In this document: positions 44,932-53,416 of the stretch, in pieces | Layout: the number at the start of each line of letters is the position of its first letter | How positions within the stretch are numbered: the stretch's first letter is position 1 | DNA from: JABDMH01 sp965222645 | GTDB lineage: Bacteria; Bacteroidota; Bacteroidia; Chitinophagales; Saprospiraceae | DNA: 64,000 nucleotides | Direction: 5' to 3' | Assembly (NCBI GenBank): GCA_965222645.1 | Contig: OZ244968.1 | Span: forward strand, 186,001 to 250,000 | Program-made: the position numbers and the translations under genes | The notes under the pieces: generated by a model | Database searches by the model: none | What the model was told of the DNA's origin: nothing | The model's input: the letters and a program-made list of their open reading frames with translations, nothing else

Positions 44932-45690
44932 ATGAATCAACAGAGATTTGCCGGGCAAGTGGCAATTGTGACAGGAGGGGCTAGAGGCATCGGGAGGGGA
45001 ATCGGTGAGCGCCTTGCCCGAGAGGGTGCCCACGTGACATTGTTTGATATTTTGGGGGACGACCTGCTTAAAACCCAAACGGAGCTGGCAGGAGACGGCC
45101 TCGAAGTCGCGATTGTGAAAGTTGATATTACGAAGGAAGATCAGGTAAAAAACGGTATTGACAGGGTGGCGGGAGAAACGGGAAAGCTTGACATTATGAT
45201 CAATGCAGCTGGGATTGCAGGCCCAAACGCAGTGAAAATTACCGAGTATAGCTATGCAGACTTTAAGCATGTTATCGATGTAAATTTGAACGGATCATTC
45301 CTGATGACCAAGTATAGCATCCCTCATATGCTTGCACATAACTACGGTCGTATTCTGCTCATCGCATCGATTGGTGGTAAGGAGGGAAACCCGGGGATGG
45401 TGGGCTATGCGAGCAGTAAGTCGGGAGTAATGGGGTTGGTCAAAGCCATCGGCAAGGAGTATGCTGAGACCGGTCTTACTGTAAACGGCTTAGCTCCTGC
45501 TGTGATCTCTACGCCTATGAATCTCGATACGCACCCGGATACTATGCAATATATGACATCTAAGATTCCAATGGGGAGATTGGGCACGATCGACGAAGTT
45601 GCATCACTCTCAAGCTGGATCGTCTCAAAAGAAGCAAGTTTTAATACCGCTTTTGTTTTTGATCTTTCGGGAGGAAGGGCAACCTTTTAG
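44932..45690 (+). CDS. SDR family oxidoreductase
   Basis: 252 aa classical SDR. The Rossmann motif is TGGARGIGRGIG (residues 13-24), then NAAGIAGPNA, the catalytic Ser in LIASIGGKEG, Tyr-Lys in YASSKSG, and a C-terminal FVFDLSGGRATF. It resembles 3-oxoacyl-ACP reductase-like sugar dehydrogenases. Paired and divergent with the SDR at 44.0-44.8 kb, so the two may serve one catabolic route. Confidence 0.88.
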   Translation: MNQQRFAGQVAIVTGGARGIGRGIGERLAREGAHVTLFDILGDDLLKTQTELAGDGLEVAIVKVDITKEDQVKNGIDRVAGETGKLDIMINAAGIAGPNAVKITEYSYADFKHVIDVNLNGSFLMTKYSIPHMLAHNYGRILLIASIGGKEGNPGMVGYASSKSGVMGLVKAIGKEYAETGLTVNGLAPAVISTPMNLDTHPDTMQYMTSKIPMGRLGTIDEVASLSSWIVSKEASFNTAFVFDLSGGRATF

Positions 45691-45748
45691 ACAAAATGAA
45701 ATGCTTAATCTTGTATTTGGTTTATTTTAGTTATAGGTTTGAACTAAT

Positions 45749-46768
45749 ATGCAAAAAAGCGCGATACACAGGGACTTAGAGGGATGGCAAAAGATTGTCG
45801 TACGGTATGCCAAACCTGAGCGAAAGAAGGCGATCCTTCAGATTTTGGATACTTTTTTACCATTTATCGCTATCTGGAGCATCATGTATTTGACGCTTGG
45901 GATTTCGATATGGCTCACGATTGCCCTGGCTCTCATCAATGGGTTTATTCTAGCTAGATTGTTCATCATTCAGCACGACTGTGGCCACCAATCCTTTTTT
46001 AAGTCAAAGACGGCCAATAATGTTCTGGGCTACATCTGCAGTGTCTTCACATCCCTACCCTACCAGTACTGGTCTCGGGTCCATAATTTTCATCATGGTC
46101 ATGTAGGACAATTGGAGCATAGAGACATAGGAGATATTAATTTTCTGACAGTAAATGAGTTTCGAGAGAGTCCGCGCTGGAAGAGATTTGCATACCGTGT
46201 CTTCAGGCACCCGCTGTTCATGTTTATCATGGTGCCGGTAATCTATATCGCCATCTCCAACCGTTACCCCTTTTTCAGGTTTAAAGGTTGGGATGCAGTG
46301 AGAAGGTCACAGATCTTCAATAATCTGTTCTTGGTCATGGTATATGCAGCGCTGGCCTGGTTCCTGGGATGGCAAAAATTTCTAATTGTGCATTTCAGTA
46401 TTCTCCTGGTCTTTTCCATTGTAGCCTTTTGGTTTTTCTATGTGCAGCACCAACATGAGGACACTTATATGAGATGGAAGAAAGAATGGAATCATCTCCT
46501 GGCCAGTATTCAGGGAAGCAGCTACTATAAACTGCCAAAACTCTTTCAGTGGCTGACCGGGAATATTGGATTTCATCACATCCATCATCTCAACTCAAAA
46601 ATTCCCAACTACAATTTAGAACGATGTGCCCGGGAAAATCCGGTCTTGCAAAAGCATGTACCTACAATCACATTTAAAGACAGTCTCCAGTGCATTTTCA
46701 ATCATCTTTGGGACGAAGAACAAAAGAAGATGATATCCTTTAGAGAATTTTATCGGATGGAGGCCTGA
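45749..46768 (+). CDS. Membrane fatty acid desaturase
   Basis: 339 aa di-iron desaturase. Three His boxes are visible: HDCGHQ (76-81), HNFHH (112-116) and HIHHL near residue 277. An extra YVQHQHEDTY motif falls in the loop, as in acyl-lipid delta-12/omega-3-type enzymes. Four to six membrane helices alternate with these boxes. It introduces double bonds in membrane acyl chains with O2 and reduced ferredoxin. The regiospecificity is not certain. Confidence 0.92.
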   Translation: MQKSAIHRDLEGWQKIVVRYAKPERKKAILQILDTFLPFIAIWSIMYLTLGISIWLTIALALINGFILARLFIIQHDCGHQSFFKSKTANNVLGYICSVFTSLPYQYWSRVHNFHHGHVGQLEHRDIGDINFLTVNEFRESPRWKRFAYRVFRHPLFMFIMVPVIYIAISNRYPFFRFKGWDAVRRSQIFNNLFLVMVYAALAWFLGWQKFLIVHFSILLVFSIVAFWFFYVQHQHEDTYMRWKKEWNHLLASIQGSSYYKLPKLFQWLTGNIGFHHIHHLNSKIPNYNLERCARENPVLQKHVPTITFKDSLQCIFNHLWDEEQKKMISFREFYRMEA

Positions 46769-47162
46769 TAGGCATATTGCCAGCAGTTAAATGGGATTTT
46801 GAGATGACAGCCTGTGTCCCAGAGTCGAGCACAGAAGGTGGTAAAAGTCTCACTCGAATCATTGCGTAGTTTTAGCAGAGGGTCGTGGAATAAGGCCACT
46901 AGAATCCAGAGGCAATCAGGACAAATCAAATCAACATTCAGTCAAAAACTGTCCTATAATGGGAGTTTAATAGAATACTTGGTGAGATTTCACAAAGTGC
47001 GGCAATTGAAATAGTAGAATTGAATCAAATCCCCAGAAGGGGTAGAAGACCAGATCTTTATTACGCTTTTCCATTATTTTTTTGCTCCCAAATATACTCA
47101 TGGTATATCTTTGGATGAAAAATTAATGAATTGAGGACAGAACGTTTGATTATCATTAAAAT
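46769..47162. other. 394-bp gap with no supported gene
   Basis: A 66-codon frame at 46814-47014 and a stretch around 46985-47120 (reading ...IPRRGRRPDLYYAFPLFF... in one frame) are open but show no family signature. They may be decayed sequence upstream of the AbiEii remnant. I do not call a gene here. Confidence 0.3.
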
Positions 47163-47456
47163 TTGTTTACCGGAATGAGCGATGAGGAGTTCTCATATGA
47201 GCAGTTTGAGAGTACAAGAGCACAAGTGGTGAACACAATTCGTGCACGGTTAACGGCCGAGGACAAAGCATTTCTGTTAAGTATCAAAAAGTTAGTCCCT
47301 GACTGGAGTTTATATGATTTTGAGAAATTCCCTGCTTTACAGTGGAAGATTCAGAATATTCGGAAGCTGAAAGAGGAAGACAACGATCGGTATCATAATC
47401 AAGTAAAAGCACTGGAAGCAGTTCTTACAGCGCCACTACAACATACTATAATTTAG
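47163..47456 (+). pseudogene. C-terminal remnant of an AbiEii/AbiGii-type nucleotidyltransferase toxin
   Basis: 97 codons from TTG 47163 (ATG at 47175). The sequence LTAEDKAFLLSIKKLVPDWSLYDF, then FPALQWKIQNIRKLK and ALEAVL, matches the conserved C-terminal tail of AbiEii-like proteins (FLLSFKxGEPDWSL...LPAVRWKLLNLxKL). The nucleotidyltransferase domain that should precede it is missing, as is an AbiEi antitoxin. It sits just left of the integrated element, at an island-prone tRNA-Leu site, so it is probably debris of an earlier defence cargo. Confidence 0.6.
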
Positions 47457-47552
47457 AGGCACAACGTGCTAAAGTGAAGAAAATACTCTGTATTTCTGAG
47501 TGATGATAAATATTATTGCAGTGTGGCCTATCCCCACAGTGATTGCCATGTC

Positions 47553-47567
47553 TGTACCCGGAGCGGG
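47553..47567. repeat. attL core (15-bp direct repeat)
   Basis: TGTACCCGGAGCGGG, identical to 56330-56344. It lies 190 bp upstream of the integrase start. TGTACCC recurs at 47710-47716 and 47721-47727 in front of the integrase. Confidence 0.85.
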
Positions 47568-47682
47568 TAACGTACCTATTATGTTACAACATCTCTTGAT
47601 AAATAATACATTGAAAAAGAAACCTTTGTGATATTTAGTCTTTCAAGAATTGTCACAATTTGTCAATAAATACTTACTTTTA

Positions 47683-47700
47683 GTCACTGAGTGGTCACTG
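47683..47700. promoter_or_regulatory. Left pair of GTCACTG motifs (putative integrase arm sites)
   Basis: GTCACTG at 47683-47689 and 47694-47700, 11 bp apart. A matching pair with the same 11-bp spacing lies at the right end. Symmetric placement inside both att sites suggests arm-type binding by the integrase. Confidence 0.5.
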
Positions 47701-47756
47701 GAATGTGGTTGTACCCAATTTGTACCCAAGGCACAAAAACGAACCCAAAATGAATT

Positions 47757-48767
47757 ATGACAGTAGTAAATCTTAGGTGGCGGAAATTAAAATCAGGGGT
47801 TCGCAGCTACTACCTGGACTACTATTTTGGAGGTAAAAGACATCGAGAGTTTCTAAAACTGCACCTAAGGTATCATGATGGTGATGATCGAGAGTTGCTG
47901 AAGATTGCTAGGGAAGCACAGAGGGCAAAAACGCGCTTGCTGACCACCAAAGATCTTGGGCTGGAAGACAGTATTGAGGGAGAACTGAGTTTTATCGATC
48001 ACTTCAAACAATATATCCTAGATTATCGAGGTAAGGATTTTAGAAAGCTAGAAGCATGTCTAAAGAAATTCCTGCAGTTCTTGGCCCAAAGGGGGCACCG
48101 TGATATCCGGATTAGACAGGTGGATGACTCGCTACTGAAATCATTCAAGAACTATTTAACTGCCAGCTTACAAAAGGAGACGGTCAGATCATATATGGGG
48201 GTCATGAGAAAGGTGATCCGGGGCGACCACTTTAGTCCCAAAATAAAAGATAAGGCAACGCTGGCTAAACAGATCTTGAACGATCAGGAAATTAGGCAGT
48301 TGGCTCAAACACGTTGCGGGAATGATGATGTCAAGCGCGCTTTCCTACTCGCCACCTATACCGGCTTAGGACTATCTGAATGCAAAGATTTGACCTGGGA
48401 TCACATCTATGACGGCAGGATAAATATTAGACGTAATAAAACAGGTGTTGAGCTAAACATTCCTATTACTCACCAGACCATGAAGCTACTGGGAAACAAA
48501 GACGAGTATGAAGAGATATTTCAATTGCCGACCACTAATGGAGCAAACAAGGTAATACGGAGTTGGATTCAGAGGGCTGGCATCGATAAAAAGATCTCGT
48601 TCTATTGCGCACGCCATAGTTACGCAGTTAGGTTGCTGAATCAAGGAACCGACCTGCAAACCTTAGCTCACCTGATGGGGCATACCGGCCAAAAGACACT
48701 TCGGAAATACTTAAACCATGTAGATCAAATCAAGCGACGTGCGATTGAAAAACTACCTGATCTATGA
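47757..48767 (+). CDS. int: Tyrosine recombinase (integrase)
   Basis: 336 aa. An N-terminal arm domain (VVNLRWRKLKSGVRSYYLDYY) and a SAM-like core-binding domain (about 85-160) precede the catalytic domain. Motifs are TYTGLGLSECKDLTW, NKTG with the beta-hairpin Lys, FYCARHSYAV, LMGHTGQ and the nucleophile Tyr in TLRKYLNH. The usual first Arg of TGLR is Gly here and the H of HxxR is Tyr; variants like this occur in some Bacteroidota integrases as far as I recall. It lies next to attL and overlaps the following gene by 4 bp (ATGA). Confidence 0.93.
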   Translation: MTVVNLRWRKLKSGVRSYYLDYYFGGKRHREFLKLHLRYHDGDDRELLKIAREAQRAKTRLLTTKDLGLEDSIEGELSFIDHFKQYILDYRGKDFRKLEACLKKFLQFLAQRGHRDIRIRQVDDSLLKSFKNYLTASLQKETVRSYMGVMRKVIRGDHFSPKIKDKATLAKQILNDQEIRQLAQTRCGNDDVKRAFLLATYTGLGLSECKDLTWDHIYDGRINIRRNKTGVELNIPITHQTMKLLGNKDEYEEIFQLPTTNGANKVIRSWIQRAGIDKKISFYCARHSYAVRLLNQGTDLQTLAHLMGHTGQKTLRKYLNHVDQIKRRAIEKLPDL

Positions 48768-49423
48768 GTGAAATTAATTGTAAGCAAATAGCTTGGGATC
48801 TCAACCGTACCCCTTCCCTAGTTGAAGAATTAAGCAACAGGCACCTGGAGCAGATGATCCAATATTATAAGGATGCAATCAACAAGATCAAATCAAACGA
48901 CTTTACGCTAGGAAAGAAAGAAACCGCCCTTTTGCACGAAGGAGAGGATGTCGCGCACATTAGAACGAAGATCGAAAAACTACAATTTGAACGGCAGCAG
49001 GTAGAATCGGATTTAGATAGGGTGCAAACCGAATACCTTGAACGCAAAAGAGAGCAAAGGGACAAAGAACAAGAGCGCAAAATAGCTATGACTCTTTCGT
49101 CGCCTTTTGCTATATATTTCACATGCGATTCCAATAGAAGTGAGGCTGTTATTAAATATCTAAGATTAACGCTACCGAAACTGGGTGCGCCGAGCACGGT
49201 TTATCTTTTGTATGCCTTACATGGGCTGGATCTAACTGTAGACTTCAATCACTTAAGAAAAACTGACGCAAAACCACTACATGAAAACTTACAAGAGCTG
49301 GGCTTTAGACACACGAAAAAAGCCATACTCAATGCTTTTGATCGAAAAAATCCGGATACCCCTCACGGAATTGCCGAAATAAATAAGTACACTAGTCAAG
49401 TAAAAAACTGGTTAGATAGTTAA
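48764..49423 (+). CDS. Hypothetical coiled-coil protein of the element
   Basis: 219 aa. Residues 60-110 form a strongly charged coiled coil (KIEKLQFERQQVESDLDRVQ). The C-terminal half (FAIYFTCDSNRSEAVIKYLRL, then a helical segment) is compact and may be a small winged or helical domain. No family is recognised. It is translationally coupled to int by ATGA, so a role in integration or element control is plausible. Confidence 0.7.
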   Translation: MSEINCKQIAWDLNRTPSLVEELSNRHLEQMIQYYKDAINKIKSNDFTLGKKETALLHEGEDVAHIRTKIEKLQFERQQVESDLDRVQTEYLERKREQRDKEQERKIAMTLSSPFAIYFTCDSNRSEAVIKYLRLTLPKLGAPSTVYLLYALHGLDLTVDFNHLRKTDAKPLHENLQELGFRHTKKAILNAFDRKNPDTPHGIAEINKYTSQVKNWLDS

Positions 49424-49479
49424 AGATTTGGCATTCATTACCGGTTTATCAAAATAAAGGATTTGGCATTCTTTGTCTC

Positions 49480-49507
49480 GTCCACAAGTGTCCACATCCT
49501 GTCCACA
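49480..49507. promoter_or_regulatory. Three phased GTCCACA repeats upstream of xis
   Basis: GTCCACA at 49480-49486, 49490-49496 and 49501-49507, spaced 10 and 11 bp, about one helical turn each. They are preceded by a direct repeat GATTTGGCATTC (about 49426 and 49460). Such phasing suggests a protein-binding array, either a repressor/Xis operator or replication iterons. Confidence 0.5.
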
Positions 49508-49563
49508 CAATGTAAGTTGAACTTCACCCATATTTGCCGTTGCCACATATTAACAGGCATATT

Positions 49564-49863
49564 ATGGAGAATCCTTTCACGACAATCGACGAGAAGTTAA
49601 AAGAGCTAAATTCAAAAATTGATAGCATTTTAGTGCAGCCCCAAGTAGAAAAACCTATCAATCTTGAGGGGGCTGCCGAATTTTTGGGTCGTTCTGAGGC
49701 CGCAGTGTACACTTTGTGCTCTCGCGGGACAATCCCTTTTTATAAAAAAGCCCGGAAATTATACTTTCTAAAATCAGAGCTGCTGGAGTGGGTGAGAAAC
49801 GGCACGCAGCCAACTCGACAGCAGCGAATTGATATAGCTAATAAAATAGCGTTGAAAAAATAA
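49564..49863 (+). CDS. Excisionase-like helix-turn-helix protein
   Basis: 99 aa from ATG 49564 (an ATG at 49534 adds ten residues). A short coiled-coil N-terminus (EKLKELNSKIDSILV) leads into a MerR/Xis-type helix-turn-helix: LEGAAEFLGRSEAAVYTLCSRGTIPFYKKARKLYFLKSELLEWV. The wing ends with the typical Leu-Glu-Trp. These proteins bend DNA for excision or act as regulators. It sits just after the phased GTCCACA repeats. Confidence 0.85.
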   Translation: MENPFTTIDEKLKELNSKIDSILVQPQVEKPINLEGAAEFLGRSEAAVYTLCSRGTIPFYKKARKLYFLKSELLEWVRNGTQPTRQQRIDIANKIALKK

Positions 49864-49910
49864 ACCCATAATACATTAAATACTATGGGTTCCAATTAAT
49901 TAATATCCAC

Positions 49911-51527
49911 ATGCAAGATAACAGTTTTGAAATAAGTCCAGGCGAGGACTTTTCAACAAATCCATTGCCAGTGCAATTGGCGCCCCTAAAGATTGCAGTG
50001 GGATTATTTCTATTTGAGGGCAGAGAAACAAAAAAAGCAGTTGTTTTTTCACTCAAAGCCATTTATAGGGACAGAGTGTTAGAAATACTATCGAAAGAAG
50101 GGTTTGCCAAAATTTACCGCAGCAATAATCAATACTTTTTTGTCCGGAGTGATCAACGTCGACTCACACAAATTACGATCCCACAGATTCGGGATTTTCT
50201 ATTAGATTTTGTTAAGGACAAATATGGAGGGGATGGCATCTCCCTAAATGACAATGGCATCACATTACAGGCTTCATCTGATCTCATAAAAGAGGTTTGG
50301 CTGCGACAACAGCATCTGATTACAAATGATGCCTTTTTGAGCAATTTGCCCAATATTTCATTAGGTGAGATTCTACGGGATAAAAGAGACCGAGCTTTCC
50401 TATTATTTAAGAATTGTGTTGTCCAGGTAACTGCTGAAGGACACACTACTTTAAGTTATGCTGAGTTGAATGGCTATGTGTGGGCCGACCATATCGTTGA
50501 TCGGAATTTTGAATATACTGCCAATTGGCTTGATTGTCATTACGCAAAATTTCATTCCAATGTTTGTGAGAATGACCCGGCCAGAATTACAAGTATGCAG
50601 ACCGCTACCGGCTTCTTAATCCACCACTATGCCCACCCAGCATCTAATAGAATTATCATAGCGTATGATCAAATGATCACCGATCTGGACACACCAGAAG
50701 GTGGTACCGGTAAGGGTGTGTTCTTACAAGCCGTTGCCCAGGTGAGGAAGACCGTGTTTATCGATGGAAAGAAATTCGATACCCGAGATCGCTTTGTATT
50801 TCAGCAAATAGATGAAGTATCCCAAGTTGTGGGCTTCGATGATTTGAGAAAGCAGAAGGGTGTGCTTGACCGGCTAAATTCTGCAGTCTCAGAGGGTCTG
50901 GTTGTTGAGCACAAGAACCAAAAATCCTTTCACATAGAACCCGAGCAAATGCCAAAGCTCTATGTGTCCTCAAATGCAATTCTGGACATGGAGGGCAACA
51001 CCAGAAAGCGTCGCCAGCATATCATTGAGTTCGCACCCTATTATTCTGATTTAAACAAGAAAGGGATAGGTGAACCAATCTTACATTGTCATGGCGGCAG
51101 GTTTTTCGATAAAGAGGACTGGGATCTGGGAGAATGGAATCGCTTCAACTCCTATCTAATCTATTGCGTAGAAGTGTTCCTAAAAAAGGGCTTGCTACCA
51201 GCTGGCTTGGTTGGGGTAAAACACAACCGATTGATCCAAACTACCTGCGAAGAGTTCGCCAAATGGATTACCGATGGCTCCTACTATTTTAACACCTGGT
51301 ACGAGACAAAACCTCGTTTCACCGAATTTAAAGCGACTTTTTTTGGCGATGATTCTGAGCTGAAACAGAGGACATTTACAGGCTGGTTAAAACGCTATGC
51401 AGTCATTGAAAATTGTAGCTTAGAAGTGAAACGATCCGCTGGTAGTCAGTGGTTTATGATAAAATCTGAGAAGCTACAAGCTGTTGAGCAAAATATCGAT
51501 CTCGAATTTGAAAATGAGCTGGTTTGA
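49911..51527 (+). CDS. SF3-type primase-helicase (DUF5906-like)
   Basis: 538 aa. The ATPase core has a Walker A loop PEGGTGKG (residues 262-269). It is followed by a Walker B-like VFQQIDEVSQVVGFDD (about 296-311) and a sensor-1-like YVSSNAIL (about 352). This is the layout of P4-like/D5-type superfamily 3 helicases found in phages, plasmids and satellites. The N-terminal 230 residues show no clear polymerase motif, and the primase function may be supplied by the next gene. It likely drives replication of the element after excision. Confidence 0.82.
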   Translation: MQDNSFEISPGEDFSTNPLPVQLAPLKIAVGLFLFEGRETKKAVVFSLKAIYRDRVLEILSKEGFAKIYRSNNQYFFVRSDQRRLTQITIPQIRDFLLDFVKDKYGGDGISLNDNGITLQASSDLIKEVWLRQQHLITNDAFLSNLPNISLGEILRDKRDRAFLLFKNCVVQVTAEGHTTLSYAELNGYVWADHIVDRNFEYTANWLDCHYAKFHSNVCENDPARITSMQTATGFLIHHYAHPASNRIIIAYDQMITDLDTPEGGTGKGVFLQAVAQVRKTVFIDGKKFDTRDRFVFQQIDEVSQVVGFDDLRKQKGVLDRLNSAVSEGLVVEHKNQKSFHIEPEQMPKLYVSSNAILDMEGNTRKRRQHIIEFAPYYSDLNKKGIGEPILHCHGGRFFDKEDWDLGEWNRFNSYLIYCVEVFLKKGLLPAGLVGVKHNRLIQTTCEEFAKWITDGSYYFNTWYETKPRFTEFKATFFGDDSELKQRTFTGWLKRYAVIENCSLEVKRSAGSQWFMIKSEKLQAVEQNIDLEFENELV

Positions 51528-51547
51528 AAATGGTGAAACTATCCTTA

Positions 51548-51800
51548 GTCGCTTTGTCGCTACGGTTCTCAATGAGCTGGTATGTGTGTCTATTTTACTA
51601 AAACTAACAGGATATTAACCTAAATTATGAGTTATCCACATTCTGATAAAAATACATACATACACCCCCCTATTGGGGCTTCTAGCGACTTAGCGACTTT
51701 TGACACACCAGTTAGTTACTTTAGGAACGCACAAACTACTGATGCACAAACTATTACACTAAAAAAATGGTTGTGCCCACCTCAGTCGCTTTCAGTCGCT
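51548..51800. promoter_or_regulatory. Clustered GTCGCT motif pairs (possible replication origin or operator)
   Basis: GTCGCT or its complement occurs as pairs at 51548/51556 (8-bp spacing), 51684/51692 (8-bp spacing, inverted) and 51785/51795 (10-bp spacing). A further single copy is at 51986. The first pair is in the gap between the helicase and primase genes and the others lie within the primase 5' end. AATGAGCTGGT is also repeated at 51513 and 51571. Function is inferred from location. Confidence 0.4.
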
Positions 51801-52601
51801 ATAATTCGACAAATTGTAGATGAAATTCGCCAAACCAGGGATAAAGAAGCTATTAGGCTGTTGAAAAACAAACTCCCCGCCATAGCCCCGTCCTGCATCG
51901 TAGAAAGCCGATCAACGGGAGCTGAAATATTATCATATACCGGGTGGATGCAGTTTGATATCGACGCAAAAGACCACCCCCATTTGTCGCTACCTGAAAT
52001 AAAGTCAGAGATCGGCAATATTGTTTATGTCGCCTATTGCGGGCTATCTTGCTCAGGTCAGGGTATCTGGGGATTGGTCAAGATTTCCGATCCAATGCAA
52101 TTGAAGTCACATCATATTCAACTGCAGAAAGACTTTAATACAATCGGAATTAAATTGGACGCAGCAGGCTGCAACCCAAGACACCTCAGATTCTTTTCGA
52201 TTGATCGGGACCCTTATCTAAACCTAAATGCTAAAACATATGATCGGCTAAAGCCTCAATTAGTCAGATCATCCCCATCTAGCGCCTTTAAATATTCAGG
52301 ATCCTCGGTGGAAGCCCAAGTTGAGCGTTGTCTTGCTGAAATTGGTGCCAATGGGATTGACGTTGCCCCCACGTACGATCAATACTTCAAGCTGGTAATG
52401 GCTTTCTGTAATGAGTTTGGTGAAACTGGCCGTGATTACTTTCACATGGCAACATCGGTTCACCGGAAATATGACAAGCGCCAGCATGACCTTTTTTATA
52501 GTCGATGTCTTAACAAGGAGAATAATTATCGGGGTAAGAAAATTAGCATAGCCACTTTTTTTCATTTGTGTAAAAATGCTGGAATTGAATATGGATCCTA
52601 A
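51627..52601 (+). CDS. VirE_N (BT4734-like) / PriCT primase protein
   Basis: 324 aa. Residues about 45-210 match the VirE N-terminal/BT4734-like domain: VSYFRNAQTTDAQTITLKKW, WMQFDIDAKDHP, YVAYCGLSCSGQGIWGLVKI and GCNPRHLRFFSIDRDPY. The C-terminal part (ATYDQYFKLVMAFCNEFGE to SIATFFHLCKNAGI) is a primase C-terminal-like module. Such proteins are replication primases of Bacteroidota mobile elements. It likely works with the adjacent SF3 helicase. Confidence 0.85.
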   Translation: MSYPHSDKNTYIHPPIGASSDLATFDTPVSYFRNAQTTDAQTITLKKWLCPPQSLSVAIIRQIVDEIRQTRDKEAIRLLKNKLPAIAPSCIVESRSTGAEILSYTGWMQFDIDAKDHPHLSLPEIKSEIGNIVYVAYCGLSCSGQGIWGLVKISDPMQLKSHHIQLQKDFNTIGIKLDAAGCNPRHLRFFSIDRDPYLNLNAKTYDRLKPQLVRSSPSSAFKYSGSSVEAQVERCLAEIGANGIDVAPTYDQYFKLVMAFCNEFGETGRDYFHMATSVHRKYDKRQHDLFYSRCLNKENNYRGKKISIATFFHLCKNAGIEYGS

Positions 52602-52833
52602 CAAAAAAGTGAGAAAAAATACCAAAAAAGATTTCGACAAGCTACAAGAAATGATTTTGGCACTATCCTGTCGCATGCCCCAACACCAAGCCTATGTTGT
52701 TGCTGAACGGTATTTCAAAAAATACTATGGCCACCGGTTGTACAAAAATTATCAGAGTTACAAGGCTTCAAAATATAACCGCTCGATAAAGAAACCGGTA
52801 AACCAATTGGTAAACTATAAAAAACCTACTTAA
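52591..52833 (+). CDS. Small basic protein of the element
   Basis: 80 aa from ATG 52591 (an ATG at 52576 adds five residues). It overlaps the primase end by 11 bp. It is very rich in Lys and Tyr (VAERYFKKYYGHRLYKNYQS), with no recognised domain. It could be a nucleic-acid-binding accessory protein. Confidence 0.55.
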   Translation: MDPNKKVRKNTKKDFDKLQEMILALSCRMPQHQAYVVAERYFKKYYGHRLYKNYQSYKASKYNRSIKKPVNQLVNYKKPT

Positions 52834-52858
52834 CTGAATTTCATCATAAGTTTATGCC

Positions 52859-53407
52859 ATGACAACAGCAGACTTTTTTAGATGGTTGCACGTAAAACAC
52901 CGGGAGACCTATGGCCCCGGGCGAATCAATTCAACAAAAAAGCTTTTACAGGAAAATGGATTTATACCTAAATATAAGAATCCGTTAGCTGGAGAACACA
53001 TTGCATTAATTCTTTGTACTCTAATCTTGGCCCCAACATTCCGGCTTACCCGTGAAGGCGCGGATTTTGTCAAATGCTTGTATGCCATAAGAAAAAGTAG
53101 GGAAAGAAATATTTTCAGCTTTTTAAAATGGTGCCTGGAGGATGTGCCCACCTTGAATAAGCTAGACGCAGTTTTTATCGAACTGACTTCAGCGAATGGT
53201 TATGCCAAATTTAATGATGGTTCGAGACAGGACATATTTACAACGGATTTTCCTGATGGGCATTTCAAAAGAGGGATTAAATCGTTTGCATTCATATCGG
53301 GTGAACACTTGAAAGAAATATACGTGCGACTCAACCAAGAGGTAATGAAGGGTGGACAAATTGATCAGCATGAATATCAAGGCATTTTAAGTAAAGCAAT
53401 TTTTTAA
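52859..53407 (+). CDS. Hypothetical protein upstream of the capsid gene
   Basis: 182 aa, no signal or membrane segment. N-terminal helical pattern FFRWLHVKHRETYGPGRINS and C-terminal FISGEHLKEIYVRLNQEVM. I do not recognise a family. It ends 9 bp before the major capsid gene, so it is very probably in the same operon. A scaffold, protease or head-completion role could be suspected from position, but no catalytic motif is visible. Confidence 0.65.
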   Translation: MTTADFFRWLHVKHRETYGPGRINSTKKLLQENGFIPKYKNPLAGEHIALILCTLILAPTFRLTREGADFVKCLYAIRKSRERNIFSFLKWCLEDVPTLNKLDAVFIELTSANGYAKFNDGSRQDIFTTDFPDGHFKRGIKSFAFISGEHLKEIYVRLNQEVMKGGQIDQHEYQGILSKAIF

Positions 53408-53416
53408 AAGGAAAGA

